Shown here: positions 26,319 through 35,025 of the stretch, piece after piece
Layout of the letters: the number at the start of each line of letters is the position of its first letter
Position numbering within the stretch: the first letter of the stretch is position 1
Origin: Variovorax atrisoli 110B
Lineage (GTDB): Bacteria; Pseudomonadota; Gammaproteobacteria; Burkholderiales; Burkholderiaceae_C
Reading direction: 5' to 3'
DNA: 64,000 nt
NCBI RefSeq assembly: GCF_000382045.1
Contig: NZ_KB907470.1
Coordinates: 1 to 64,000, forward strand
The notes under the pieces: model-generated
What the model saw: only the letters and a program-made list of their open reading frames with translations
Told to the model about the DNA's origin: nothing
The model's database searches: none
Translations under genes and position numbers: made by a program

Positions 26319-27158
26319 ATGAGTCAAGACCTCACCCCCGTCGACGACACGCAGCGCGAGATCATCGCGGCGCTGCATGTCGCGCCCGTCTTCGATGCAG
26401 CCCGCGAACTGGAGCGGCGCGTCGACTTTCTCGCAAGCTACCTGAAGCAGACCGGCCTGAAGACGCTGGTGCTGGGCATCAGCGGCGGCGTCGATTCGCT
26501 GACCGCCGGCTGCCTCGCGCAGCGCGCGGTCGAGAAGCTGCGCGCCACGGGCTACGACGCGAGCTTCATCGCGATGCGCCTGCCCTACGGCGTGCAGAAG
26601 GACGAGGCCGAGGCGCAGGCCTCGCTCGCGGTGATGAAGCCCGACCGCACGATCACGGTGGACATCCGCCCCGCGGCCGACGCCATGCTCGCGGCGCTGA
26701 AAGCCGGTGACCTGGAGTTCCGCGATGCGGCGCATGAAGACTTCGTGCTCGGCAACATCAAGGCGCGCCAGCGCATGATCGCGCAGTTCGCGGTGGCCGG
26801 CGCGCACGACGGCATCGTCATCGGCACCGACCATGCGGCCGAGGCGCTGATGGGCTTCTTCACCAAGTTCGGCGACGGCGCGGCCGACATCACGCCGCTG
26901 ACCGGCCTCAACAAGCGCCGCGTGCGCGCGGTGGCGCAGCTGCTGGGCGCGCCCGACGCGCTGGTCTACAAGGTGCCGACCGCCGACCTCGAGTCGCTGG
27001 TGCCGGGCAAGCCCGACGAGGACGCCTTCGGCGTCACCTACGAGCAGATCGACGACTTCCTCGAAGGCAAGCCTGTGTCGGCCGAGGCGCGTCGCATCAT
27101 TCTTTCCACGCATCGCAAGAGCGCACACAAGCGCGCGCTGCCCGTCGAGCCGTTCTGA
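26319..27158 (+). CDS. nadE: NAD synthetase, ammonia-dependent
   Basis: This 279-aa protein is close to E. coli NadE in length. The ATP-pyrophosphatase P-loop SGGVDS is at 55-60. It also shows IGTDHAAEALMGFFTKFGDGAADITPLTGL, the conserved strand-loop with the metal and NaAD-binding residues. It lacks the N-terminal glutaminase domain of long NadE, so it should use ammonia to convert nicotinate adenine dinucleotide to NAD. The ATG at 26319 has AAGGAG 10 nt upstream, and the 12 codons before it to 26283 are unlikely to be used. It is convergent with the TPR/glycosyltransferase-like gene. Confidence 0.97.
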   Translation: MSQDLTPVDDTQREIIAALHVAPVFDAARELERRVDFLASYLKQTGLKTLVLGISGGVDSLTAGCLAQRAVEKLRATGYDASFIAMRLPYGVQKDEAEAQASLAVMKPDRTITVDIRPAADAMLAALKAGDLEFRDAAHEDFVLGNIKARQRMIAQFAVAGAHDGIVIGTDHAAEALMGFFTKFGDGAADITPLTGLNKRRVRAVAQLLGAPDALVYKVPTADLESLVPGKPDEDAFGVTYEQIDDFLEGKPVSAEARRIILSTHRKSAHKRALPVEPF

Positions 27159-27195
27159 GCAGGGCGCCCGCCCCGCCTCGCCTTCCCGCGCTGCC

Positions 27196-28464
27196 TCAGC
27201 GCGTGACGACCTTCCAGCGCCCGGCCGAGATCTCGGCGGCGTAGGGCGCCGGAATGCTGGCTTCGTAGGCGTTGCCGCGCACGACCGCGTCGTAGCTGCA
27301 CACGGGCTGGCCTTCGGCGTCGTACAGGGTCCAGCGCACCTGGGTGCCGTCGGGCGCCTCGTGCACCACCTGCATCGAGGGTGCGCCGATGTTGGCGCCC
27401 ACATGGGCGTAGCGCGCGTCCACCGTCATCGGCACGTGGGGCGGAAAGGGCTCGCTGCCCGGCAGGTCGAACCACTCGTCGTGCATGAGCAGGCTGCGCT
27501 GGGCGACCTTCCAGACCCGGTGCCGCAGGAAATGCTGGTCGGCATAACGCGAGGAAAAAGGGCGGCTGCGCAGGTAGGCGCGCATGTCGCCGGCCATGTC
27601 CCAGAACACGCCGGCACACGCGCCCCACATGCCGGCGAGCATGAGCTCGGTGTGCGAGTGGTAGTCGCGCATCACGTGGAACCAGCGGTCGGAGGCACAC
27701 CACGCGCGCACCGCAGCCTGGTCGCGGGTGGACAGCAGTGAATCGGCATCGCGGAACTGCACGCGGTGGACGCAGGGGTCGTCGAGCGCGAGGAAGCGCC
27801 ACATGGTGCCCGGCAGGTCCTGACCGCCGATGGAGCGCACGTCGATCACCGCGGCGCCCTCCCGCATCAGCCGGCCGCAGACGTCGACCGGCACGGAATC
27901 GTCTACATAGAAGCGGCACAGCCACGCCGGGAAGAACTCGCGCGCGGCCCGCACGTTGAGCACAGCCATCTCGCAGTAGCGCGGATCGCCGCCGAAGAGG
28001 CTGAAGGCTATGAGGTTGCGATGGCGGTTACGTTCGTCGAACCGGCAAGGTACGGGCAGGCCGACGGTGGTGGCAGCCGGCTCCCTGTCGGCCTCCAGCA
28101 TCTTCAGCCGCAGCGACTCGGAGCCGAACCTGCGCACCTCGTCGCGCTTGCCGAGCTGCCCGGCCGCCTCGGCCAGCCCGTCGAAGGTGTTGGCGGTACC
28201 GAGTTCGCCGATGACGCGCAGGTAGAGGTGATAGGCCTGCTGCGGCTGGCCGAGCCTCAGCAGGCACAGCGCGACGTCGGCCAGCGGCTGCGGGCTGTAC
28301 GTGGCCTGCCATGCCTGCGACGCGAAGCCCCGCGCCTTCTCGTAGTCGCCTGCCGCAAAGGCCGCGCGGAACCTCGTGCCGAGGGCGTCCAGCGCCTGCT
28401 GCGTGATCGCCGGCCTGCGCACCGGAACCGGTGACTTCGTCTTCTTCGTGCCCGCCTTCGCCAT
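27196..28464 (-). CDS. TPR protein with glycosyltransferase-like domain
   Basis: The product is 422 aa. Residues about 20-120 form helical TPR-like repeats (RFRAAFAAGDYEKARGFASQAW). Residues about 148-360 look like a GT-A glycosyltransferase: NLIAFSLFGGD, strand FYVDDSVP, the DxD-type motif RDADS (Asp239, Asp241), and MRDYHSHTELMLAGMWG. A beta-rich tail may bind substrate. There is no signal peptide, so it acts in the cytoplasm. It is the last gene of the adhesin export cluster, 74 bp after the HlyD gene on the same strand, so it could modify the adhesin before export. That link is inference. The family call rests on fold-level motifs, and function is unproven. Confidence 0.72.
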   Translation of the reverse strand: MAKAGTKKTKSPVPVRRPAITQQALDALGTRFRAAFAAGDYEKARGFASQAWQATYSPQPLADVALCLLRLGQPQQAYHLYLRVIGELGTANTFDGLAEAAGQLGKRDEVRRFGSESLRLKMLEADREPAATTVGLPVPCRFDERNRHRNLIAFSLFGGDPRYCEMAVLNVRAAREFFPAWLCRFYVDDSVPVDVCGRLMREGAAVIDVRSIGGQDLPGTMWRFLALDDPCVHRVQFRDADSLLSTRDQAAVRAWCASDRWFHVMRDYHSHTELMLAGMWGACAGVFWDMAGDMRAYLRSRPFSSRYADQHFLRHRVWKVAQRSLLMHDEWFDLPGSEPFPPHVPMTVDARYAHVGANIGAPSMQVVHEAPDGTQVRWTLYDAEGQPVCSYDAVVRGNAYEASIPAPYAAEISAGRWKVVTR

Positions 28465-28538
28465 CGTCGCGCTCCCTTCGCCTCTGCGTTGTTTCGCCTC
28501 TTCGCGTGTTCGCTTCTTCGCTTGCTCGCTCGTTCGCC
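28465..28538. repeat. Degenerate TTCGC-rich tandem repeat
   Basis: The 74-bp spacer between the HlyD-like and glycosyltransferase-like genes is made of imperfect units of about 8 bp around TTCGC (plus strand: CTTCGC, TTTCGC, GTTCGC, CTTCGC, GTTCGC). It contains the ribosome site GGGAG of the downstream gene at its edge. Such a tract is prone to slippage and could vary the spacing between the two genes. Confidence 0.5.
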
Positions 28539-29882
28539 TCAGCGCTCGCGCAGCGCCTCTCGCGCCTTGTTGAGCGGCTTGACCAGGTAGTCGAGCACCG
28601 ACTTGCTGCCGGTGTGGATGTCCACCGAGGCGATCATCCCGGGCACGATAGGGAAGCTCTTGCCGCTCCTGTTCGTCAGGTGGTCGGCGTCGGTGCGGAT
28701 GTACACGCGGTAGTAGTACACGTCGCGCCTCACGTCGTCCTGGATGGTGTCGGGCGAGATCGTCGTCACCTTGCCCGGCAGGCCGCCGAAGATGGCGTAG
28801 TCGTAGGCCGTCACCTTCACCGTCGCCTCCTGCCCCGGGTGGATGAAGGCCACGTCGCGCGGCGAGATGCGCGCCTCCACCAGCAGCTTCTCGTCGAGCG
28901 GCACGATCTCCATGAGCTTGCCCCCCGGCGGCAGCACGCCGCCCACCGTGGTCACTGCGATGTCCTTCACGATGCCGCGCACCGGCGAGGCGAAGGTCAG
29001 GCGCGTGAGCGAATCGGAGCGTCCGCGCGTCACCGAGCGCTGCGCCTCGATCTCGGCGTTGGCCCTGGCGAGCTCCTCGCGCGCCTTCACGTAGTACTGG
29101 CTGCGGATGTCGGCCGCCTTGCTCTCGGCCTCGTTGATCTGGCGCTTCAGGCGCAGCACCTCGACGTCGCTCGCGGCGCCGCGCGACACCAGCGGCTCGG
29201 TCAGCGCCAGTTCGCTACGCATCAGCGCCAGCGCCTGCGTCACGCCGGCGAGACTGCTCGAGAGCTGCTCCCGGCGCGAGCGGTAGAGCGCGGTCTCGGT
29301 GCGCACGAGGTCGGTGTCGGCCTGCACCTCCGGCGGAAACGCCAGCGGCGTGCCGCCCACCTCGGCCGTCAGCCGCGCCGACATGGCGAGCGCTGCGCGC
29401 ATGCGGGACGCGCTCTCCTGCACGGTCGACTCGGTCTTGGTCCTGTCGAGTTGCGCGAGCACCTGCCCCTCCTCGACGATGTCGCCCTCGGCCACCTTCA
29501 GGTCGACCAGGATGCCGCCTTCGAGCGACTGCACCATCTGCTCCTTCGACGACGGCACCACCTTGCCGGTGCCGGTGGACACCTCGTCGAGCTCGAAGCG
29601 CCAGGCCCACGCCAGCAGCAGGAGCAGCGCCGCGCTGACGATCCAGACGATCAGCGAGGAGCGCGGCAGCGGCGGCTCCGAGGGCGAGCGGGGTGCGGCG
29701 GCTGGCGCCACGGGCAGCCGCGACGGCGGCCTCGACGGAGGCACCGGCGCTGCCGGTGCGGCCGTGGCAGGCTGCGCGGGAAGTTCCGCGACCGTCTTCG
29801 GCGCGGCCTGCGCCGCGTCGGCCACCACCACTTCGCCGCCCACGGTACTGGGACGGCCCGCTTCAGACGTTGCTGTTGCCAT
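28539..29882 (-). CDS. HlyD/LapC-type periplasmic adaptor of type I secretion
   Basis: The product is 447 aa. The N-terminal 75 residues are Ala/Pro/Ser-rich and likely disordered in the cytoplasm. One membrane helix follows (about 80-98, VWIVSAALLLLLAWAW). The periplasmic part has a lipoyl half (GKVVPSSKEQMVQSLEGGILVDLKVAEGD), a long coiled-coil hairpin (about 150-270), the second lipoyl half and a beta-barrel region. It bridges the ABC exporter and the TolC channel. I take the ATG at 29882, which has GGAGAG 8 nt upstream, rather than the in-frame TTG at 29897. It overlaps the exporter stop by 20 bp, so the two are translationally coupled. Confidence 0.94.
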   Translation of the reverse strand: MATATSEAGRPSTVGGEVVVADAAQAAPKTVAELPAQPATAAPAAPVPPSRPPSRLPVAPAAAPRSPSEPPLPRSSLIVWIVSAALLLLLAWAWRFELDEVSTGTGKVVPSSKEQMVQSLEGGILVDLKVAEGDIVEEGQVLAQLDRTKTESTVQESASRMRAALAMSARLTAEVGGTPLAFPPEVQADTDLVRTETALYRSRREQLSSSLAGVTQALALMRSELALTEPLVSRGAASDVEVLRLKRQINEAESKAADIRSQYYVKAREELARANAEIEAQRSVTRGRSDSLTRLTFASPVRGIVKDIAVTTVGGVLPPGGKLMEIVPLDEKLLVEARISPRDVAFIHPGQEATVKVTAYDYAIFGGLPGKVTTISPDTIQDDVRRDVYYYRVYIRTDADHLTNRSGKSFPIVPGMIASVDIHTGSKSVLDYLVKPLNKAREALRER

Positions 29883-31986
29883 GGGAAAGCTCTCCAATCA
29901 CGCGGTCCCTCGGACCATCCAGAACCACGCGCCCGCCATCGACCACGATGATCCGGTCCACCCAGTGCAGCACCGGCATGCGGTGCGTCGCCACCACCAG
30001 CGTGCGCGGCGCCAGCCAGTCGCCGAGCGAATCGATGACCTGGCGTTCCGTGACTTCGTCGAAATGCGCGGTGGGTTCGTCCAGCAGCACGATCGACGGC
30101 TGGCGTATGAGCGTGCGCGCGAGAAGCAGCGCCTGCCGCTGGCCGCCCGAGAGGCCGAGGCCGCCCTCGTGGATCATCTCGCCCAGGCCTTCCGCGCGGG
30201 ACTGCACGAAAGGCAGGGCGCCGGCCATCGTGAGCGCCTCCAGCAGCTGATCGTCGGTCGCCAGCGGCATGCCCATGGTGACGTTCTCGCGGATCGAGCC
30301 GTGGAAGAGCCGCGCGTTCTGCGTGAGCAGGCCCACGTCGCGGCGCAGGTCGGACGGGTCGATCAGCGCGATGTCGAGCGAATCGAGCGTCACATGCCCG
30401 CGCTGGGGCGACTGCAGGCCGGCCAGCAGCTGTAGCAGCGTGGACTTGCCCGCGCCCATGCGGCCCAGCAGCGCGACCTTCTCGCCGGGCTGTATCTGCA
30501 GCTGCGCGGCCGCGAAGGCTGGGCTCCTGTCGTCCTTGCCGTATCGGAATTCGACGCCTGCGACGTTGTAGCGTCCCTGCATTGCGGACACGTGGACCAG
30601 GCGCGCACGCTCGGGGTGGTCTACCGGCCGCTGCATGAGCTGGTCGAGCCCGGCCCGCGCCACCTTGGCCTGCTGCCAGCGCGCAAACACGCCCGAAAGC
30701 GGCGCGAGCGGCGCGATCATGCGCGAGGCGAGGATCGACGATCCCACCAGCGCACCGGTGGTCATTTCGCCCTTCATCACCAGGAAGCAGCCGGCCAGCA
30801 GCGTCACCGCGTAGACGGTGGTCTGCACCTCCTGCGTCCAGGTCATGAGCAGCCCCGTGAGAAAGCGCTGGCGCATGCTGACGCCGGCTGCGACGTCGTT
30901 GGCGTGGTTCCACTGGTTCTGGAAGCGCGGCTCTGCGCGCATCAGCTTGATGTCTTCCAGGCCCTCGACGGCTTCGACCAGCAGCGCATTGCGCAGCGCC
31001 GACTCGCGCATGCCCTCGCTGGCGAGCCGTGCGAGAGGCTTCTGGATCAGCAGCCCCGGAATCACCAGCAGGGGCACCGCGGCCAGCGCCACCAGCGCGA
31101 GGGGTCCTGCCACCAGCCACAGCACGACCAGGAAGAGCACGAAGAACGGCAGGTCCGCCACCGCGCCGATGGTGGTGGAGGTGAGCAGCTCCCGCACCTG
31201 CTCCACCTCGCGCACCTGGGCGATGAAGGAGCCGGTGGACTTGGAGCGGGCGTCGGTGCGCACGCGCAGCGCGTGGCCGAAGACGAGATCGGACACCTTG
31301 AGGTCTGCACGCTTGCCGATCACGTCGGAGATGTGCGTGCGCGACGTGCGCAGCAGGAACTCGAAGGCCACGGCGAGCATGACGCCGCCGAACAGCACCC
31401 ACAGCGTGGACTCCGACTGGGCGGGCACCACCCGGTCGTAGATCTGCATCGAGAAGATCGTCGAGGCCAGCGCCAGCACGTTCGCGAACACCGAGGCCAG
31501 CACGATGTCGCCATAGCGGCGCCAGTCGCGCAGGGCGACGGCCCAGAACCAGTCCTTGCGGTAGGGACGGATGTAGTCGTCCACGCGCGCGTCGGGCACG
31601 GCCGTGTTGGGCCGCAGGATGGCGGCGCGCTGCGCGCGCGCACAGAGCTCGTCGACGGACAGCGAGGTCTCCAGTCCCTGGTCGCCGCACAGCAGCACGC
31701 CCAGCCTGCCGCTGCCGTCGGCCGTGCGGACCACCCCGACCTCGCCGTTGTCGAACTCCACCACCAGCGGCAGCCGCCAAGGGTCGAGCTGCGTGCGGGA
31801 AAAGGCGTCGAGCCGCAACGCGAGGCCCAGGTGCCGCGCCATGTGGTCGAGCAGCGCGTCCAGCGGCGTGCCGCGCTCCCATGCCAGCGAGACGCGCACG
31901 CGCTCCTGCGAGGCGCCGATGCCGTAGTGGCGTGCGACGTAGAGCATGGCGTCGAGCCAGCTGGTGTACTGCGGAGGCAGTTTCAT
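29863..31986 (-). CDS. LapB-type type I secretion ABC exporter
   Basis: The product is 707 aa. Residues 1-140 form a C39-like domain without the peptidase Cys (the QxxxxxC site reads YTSWLDAMLY), as in exporters of unprocessed RTX adhesins. The membrane domain covers about 165-460. The nucleotide-binding domain has Walker A GRMGAGKST (about 507), the signature LSGGQRQ (about 609) and Walker B IVLLDEPTA (about 630). It powers export of the giant adhesin from cytoplasm to surface. Its start overlaps the TolC-like stop by 4 bp (ATGA) and its end overlaps the adaptor start. Confidence 0.95.
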   Translation of the reverse strand: MKLPPQYTSWLDAMLYVARHYGIGASQERVRVSLAWERGTPLDALLDHMARHLGLALRLDAFSRTQLDPWRLPLVVEFDNGEVGVVRTADGSGRLGVLLCGDQGLETSLSVDELCARAQRAAILRPNTAVPDARVDDYIRPYRKDWFWAVALRDWRRYGDIVLASVFANVLALASTIFSMQIYDRVVPAQSESTLWVLFGGVMLAVAFEFLLRTSRTHISDVIGKRADLKVSDLVFGHALRVRTDARSKSTGSFIAQVREVEQVRELLTSTTIGAVADLPFFVLFLVVLWLVAGPLALVALAAVPLLVIPGLLIQKPLARLASEGMRESALRNALLVEAVEGLEDIKLMRAEPRFQNQWNHANDVAAGVSMRQRFLTGLLMTWTQEVQTTVYAVTLLAGCFLVMKGEMTTGALVGSSILASRMIAPLAPLSGVFARWQQAKVARAGLDQLMQRPVDHPERARLVHVSAMQGRYNVAGVEFRYGKDDRSPAFAAAQLQIQPGEKVALLGRMGAGKSTLLQLLAGLQSPQRGHVTLDSLDIALIDPSDLRRDVGLLTQNARLFHGSIRENVTMGMPLATDDQLLEALTMAGALPFVQSRAEGLGEMIHEGGLGLSGGQRQALLLARTLIRQPSIVLLDEPTAHFDEVTERQVIDSLGDWLAPRTLVVATHRMPVLHWVDRIIVVDGGRVVLDGPRDRVIGELSHGNSNV

Positions 31987-33416
31987 GGAAGCAGCTCCAT
32001 TCCCTGGACGGTTGTGTTGTCGAGGCCGTAGAAGGCGCGGCCCTGTCCCGTCGCGCCGATGTAGCCGATGCGGCTCTCCCAGAGGTCGTGCAGCACGGCC
32101 TCCTGGTCGGCCGCGGCCTGGTGGATCTCCTGCTCGGCGTTGAGCAGGTCGAGGATGGAGCGCGTGCCGAGCGTGTACTGCTCGCGGTAGAGGTCGCGTG
32201 CCTCGGCGATGCTGCGGCGCCGCTCGGCCAGCACGCCCAGTCGTGCCTGCGCGCCGGCGACCTGCTCGCGGAAGCTGCGCGCCTGGTCGCCCGCATTCAG
32301 GCGGGCGGCATCGATGCGCATGCGCGCGGCCTCCTCGGCGGCGGTGGCCGAGCGCACCTGGGCGTCCATCGCGCCGCCCTGGTAGATCGCGCTGGAGAGG
32401 TTGAACATGACCGTGTGGTTGAAGCCGTTGCGTTCCAGCGTGCCTGGGTTGACTCCGCCCATGGCCTTGTTGGCGGAGACGTCGAGGCTGAGCGTCGGGT
32501 AGCGCTGCGCCTTCGCGACATCGAGCTGGGCGGCGGCAACGCGCCGGTCCGCCTCTGCGGTCAGCACTTCGGGCAGCAGGCTGGTGTCCGGCGGCTGGTC
32601 GAAGCGCAGCTCGCTGGCCAGCTGCTGCGGCAGCGCTGCGACGAGCGCCGGGGCGGGGCCGCCCAGCAGCGTTGCCAGGCGTTCGCGCGACTGCGCGAGC
32701 AGCGACTTCACCTGCAGCAGGTTGGCGCGCGCACTCTCGACGCGCGACTCGGCCTGCAGCGGATCGGCCCCGGTGCTCAGCCCCGACTTCGCGCGCAGCC
32801 GCGCGGTCTCGAGCACCTTCTCGACCGCGTTGACCTGCTCCTGCGCGATCGCGGCGAGCGACTGGTAGCGGTGCGCCCTGACCACGGCCTCGGCCGTCTG
32901 CTGCGCGACCGCATCGATCTGCCTCAGCACGATGGCCTGCTGGCGCCGGACCTGGGCCTCGGACTGGTCGACAGCGCCCGAGACCTTGCCGAAGTCGTAG
33001 AGCATCTGCGACAGCGAGGCGCTGGCGAGCATGCCGTTGCCGCGCCTTGCGCCGCCGCTGTTGTTGTTGAGGCCTGCCCCCATGCCCAGCTTCACCTGCG
33101 GGTAGTAGCCGGCGCGCGCCACGTCGGCGCCTCCGGACTGCTGCGCCAGCGTGGCGATGGCATCGGCGATGGACGGATGGCGCGCCACCGCGCGGCGCAC
33201 GGCATCGGCCAGCTCCAAGGGCTTCGAGTCTTCGGCGGCTGCCTGAGTCGATGGATGCATCGCCGCCGTGGCGCGGGCCGCGCCGAGCTCGCGAGCCAGT
33301 GCGCTAGGCGCGAGCCGCCGCGACGCCTTCAGCTCGACAGGAGCATCCTGCGCGGCGGCGGGCAGGCCGGCCAGGGCCACCAAGGCGGCCGCGCAGAGTT
33401 TCGTTCGAGGGGTCAC
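31983..33416 (-). CDS. TolC-family outer-membrane channel of type I secretion
   Basis: The product is 477 aa. A GTG start at 33416 with GGAG 9 nt upstream gives VTPRTKLCAAALVALAGLPAAAQD, a clean signal peptide. Two outer-membrane-efflux repeats follow, each with long heptad helices (QALVRQQAIVLR-type and RMRIDAARLNAG-type) and a barrel strand (ADVARAGYYPQVKLG, RYPTLSLDVSANK). It is the AggA/LapE-type exit duct for the adhesin. The start overlaps the halogenase stop (GTGA), and the stop overlaps the ABC start. The frame runs on upstream to 33785, but that part is a shadow of the halogenase gene. Confidence 0.93.
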   Translation of the reverse strand: MTPRTKLCAAALVALAGLPAAAQDAPVELKASRRLAPSALARELGAARATAAMHPSTQAAAEDSKPLELADAVRRAVARHPSIADAIATLAQQSGGADVARAGYYPQVKLGMGAGLNNNSGGARRGNGMLASASLSQMLYDFGKVSGAVDQSEAQVRRQQAIVLRQIDAVAQQTAEAVVRAHRYQSLAAIAQEQVNAVEKVLETARLRAKSGLSTGADPLQAESRVESARANLLQVKSLLAQSRERLATLLGGPAPALVAALPQQLASELRFDQPPDTSLLPEVLTAEADRRVAAAQLDVAKAQRYPTLSLDVSANKAMGGVNPGTLERNGFNHTVMFNLSSAIYQGGAMDAQVRSATAAEEAARMRIDAARLNAGDQARSFREQVAGAQARLGVLAERRRSIAEARDLYREQYTLGTRSILDLLNAEQEIHQAAADQEAVLHDLWESRIGYIGATGQGRAFYGLDNTTVQGMELLP

Positions 33417-34948
33417 GCGCTTCGCTCCTGCGTGGAAGAGAAATTGCCCGCAGCGCCGAGTTCGCGCATCCGGTTGATGTAGGCCCCCACGCGCCTGCGG
33501 CTGGCGGCGGGCAGGCTCGCCAGTTCGGCCGCAGCCGCCTCGCGCGGCACCACGCCCAGCGGCGCGGCCACGAAGAGCCAGTTGATGGCGTGGAAGATTC
33601 CCTGCCATCCGTTGATGGCGTAGGCCTGCACGTCGACCATCCGCGGGGTGCGCTGCTGAAAGCACGCCCACAGCTCCGCGTAGCTGGGCGGCAGCGGCAG
33701 TTCCGCCACGTCGCGCCAGAAGGCGGTGTCTCGCCGCGGGCAGTCGTAGTGCATGCGCAGGAAGTCGCGGATGCCGGACCAGCAACGCGCATTGGCTTCG
33801 TTGAAGTCGTCGATCAGGTGCCCCGCCACCACACCGTCACCCGCGGCGACGATGCGCTCGAAATTGCGCAGCTGCTCGAGCATCTGCCCGATGGAAGTCG
33901 CCTCCAGCGGCTCCACGAAGCCCGAGGCCAGCCCGATCGCCATCACGTTGCCGACCCAGACCTGCTCGAAGTGGCCGGGCTCGAACCTGAGCGTGCGCAT
34001 GGGCTCGATCCCGGGGCCGATGCGGCGATGGATCTCGTCGACGACCTGCGCCTCGTCGGTATGGGCGCTGCTGAAGACGTAGCCGGCGCCCACGCGCTCC
34101 ATCAGCGGTATCTGCCACATCCAGCCCGCGGGCATCGCGATCGCTCGCGTGACCAGCGACGGATTGGGCTGCGGATGCGGCATGTGGAAAGGCACGGCCC
34201 GATCCAGCAGCAGGTAGTCGGAGAACGAGCGCCAGCGCACGCCCAGCTTGCCGCCGATGCCCAGTCGTGCCAGCCCGGACGCATCGATGAGCAGGTCGAG
34301 TCCGACGACCTCCTCGACGCCTTCGAGCCTTGCGGCGCGCGCCATGCCCTCCGCGTCGCACACCAGCTCCTCGACGCGCGCCTGCTGGTGCACCACGCCG
34401 CGCGAGACGGCCACGCGGCGCAGGTAATCGGCCAGCTTGTGGCTGTCGAAATGGAAGGACGCCGACAGGCCCGAACTCTCGCCGAGCTGGAGCATCGCCG
34501 CGGCCTGCTGCTGCGATGCATTGATGGCGATCGACGCGAAGCCCGGTATGTACCGATGCAGCTCGATGCCTTCGTGCACCATGCCTGAAAGCAGAGGATG
34601 GAAGCCGGCTTCCATCCAGTCGATCTCCTGCAGCCCTGGACGGCCGAAGAGGTGGTAGTAGCGGTCGTCGTCGTCGCCGGTGCGCCAGCCTTCGTAGCAG
34701 AAGCCGAGCTTGAAGGCCGCGCCGGTTTCGCGCACGAACTCCTTGAGACCGATGCCGTTGCGGCGCAGCGCGTCGATCAGATTGAGCAGGCCGCCCTCGC
34801 CCACGCCGACGATGCCGATGTCGGGCGACTCGATCACGCGCACCTCGACATTCGGTGCGAACAGGCGGCGCAGCGTGAGCGCCGAGAACCAACCCGCGGT
34901 TCCGCCGCCGATGACGACGACGCGGGAGATGTTGCGAAGATTCAGCAT
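33413..34948 (-). CDS. Tryptophan-halogenase-family flavoprotein in the adhesin operon
   Basis: This 511-aa protein has the FAD-binding GGGTAGW (14-20), the WMWQIP motif (276-281) that separates flavin halogenases from hydroxylases, and Lys80 in GAAFKLGF, which aligns with the catalytic Lys79 of PrnA. The motif around the catalytic Glu is EPLEATSI rather than the EPLESTGI of free-tryptophan halogenases, a variant I associate with the large uncharacterised branch. It has no signal peptide, so it is cytoplasmic and would need a flavin reductase. It begins 77 bp after the adhesin stop and its stop overlaps the TolC-like start, so it is part of the export operon. The substrate could be a peptide or indole compound. 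This is unknown. Confidence 0.88.
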   Translation of the reverse strand: MLNLRNISRVVVIGGGTAGWFSALTLRRLFAPNVEVRVIESPDIGIVGVGEGGLLNLIDALRRNGIGLKEFVRETGAAFKLGFCYEGWRTGDDDDRYYHLFGRPGLQEIDWMEAGFHPLLSGMVHEGIELHRYIPGFASIAINASQQQAAAMLQLGESSGLSASFHFDSHKLADYLRRVAVSRGVVHQQARVEELVCDAEGMARAARLEGVEEVVGLDLLIDASGLARLGIGGKLGVRWRSFSDYLLLDRAVPFHMPHPQPNPSLVTRAIAMPAGWMWQIPLMERVGAGYVFSSAHTDEAQVVDEIHRRIGPGIEPMRTLRFEPGHFEQVWVGNVMAIGLASGFVEPLEATSIGQMLEQLRNFERIVAAGDGVVAGHLIDDFNEANARCWSGIRDFLRMHYDCPRRDTAFWRDVAELPLPPSYAELWACFQQRTPRMVDVQAYAINGWQGIFHAINWLFVAAPLGVVPREAAAAELASLPAASRRRVGAYINRMRELGAAGNFSSTQERSA

Positions 34949-34980
34949 ATGTGTGCTTTCATGGCCTGTCGGCCGAGGAG

Positions 34981-35005
34981 AAGGGCGCGCATGGGTCACG
35001 CCCTT
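34981..35005. other. Hairpin between adhesin and halogenase genes
   Basis: AAGGGCG (34981-34987) and CGCCCTT (34999-35005) form a 7-bp stem in the 77-bp gap after the adhesin stop. On the minus strand no T-run follows it, so it is not a full terminator. It may cap the 18.5-kb adhesin message or lower read-through into the export genes. Confidence 0.4.
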
Positions 35006-35025
35006 TTCTCGTCCGGCGTTGGGCC

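Noticed and set aside
27159..27195. Terminator between nadE and the glycosyltransferase-like gene
   Set aside because: The 37-bp gap is GC-rich without a convincing stem or T-run.
33417..33785. N-terminal extension of the TolC-like frame
   Set aside because: The residues are a frame shadow of the halogenase gene. The GTG at 33416 gives a proper signal peptide and overlaps the halogenase stop.
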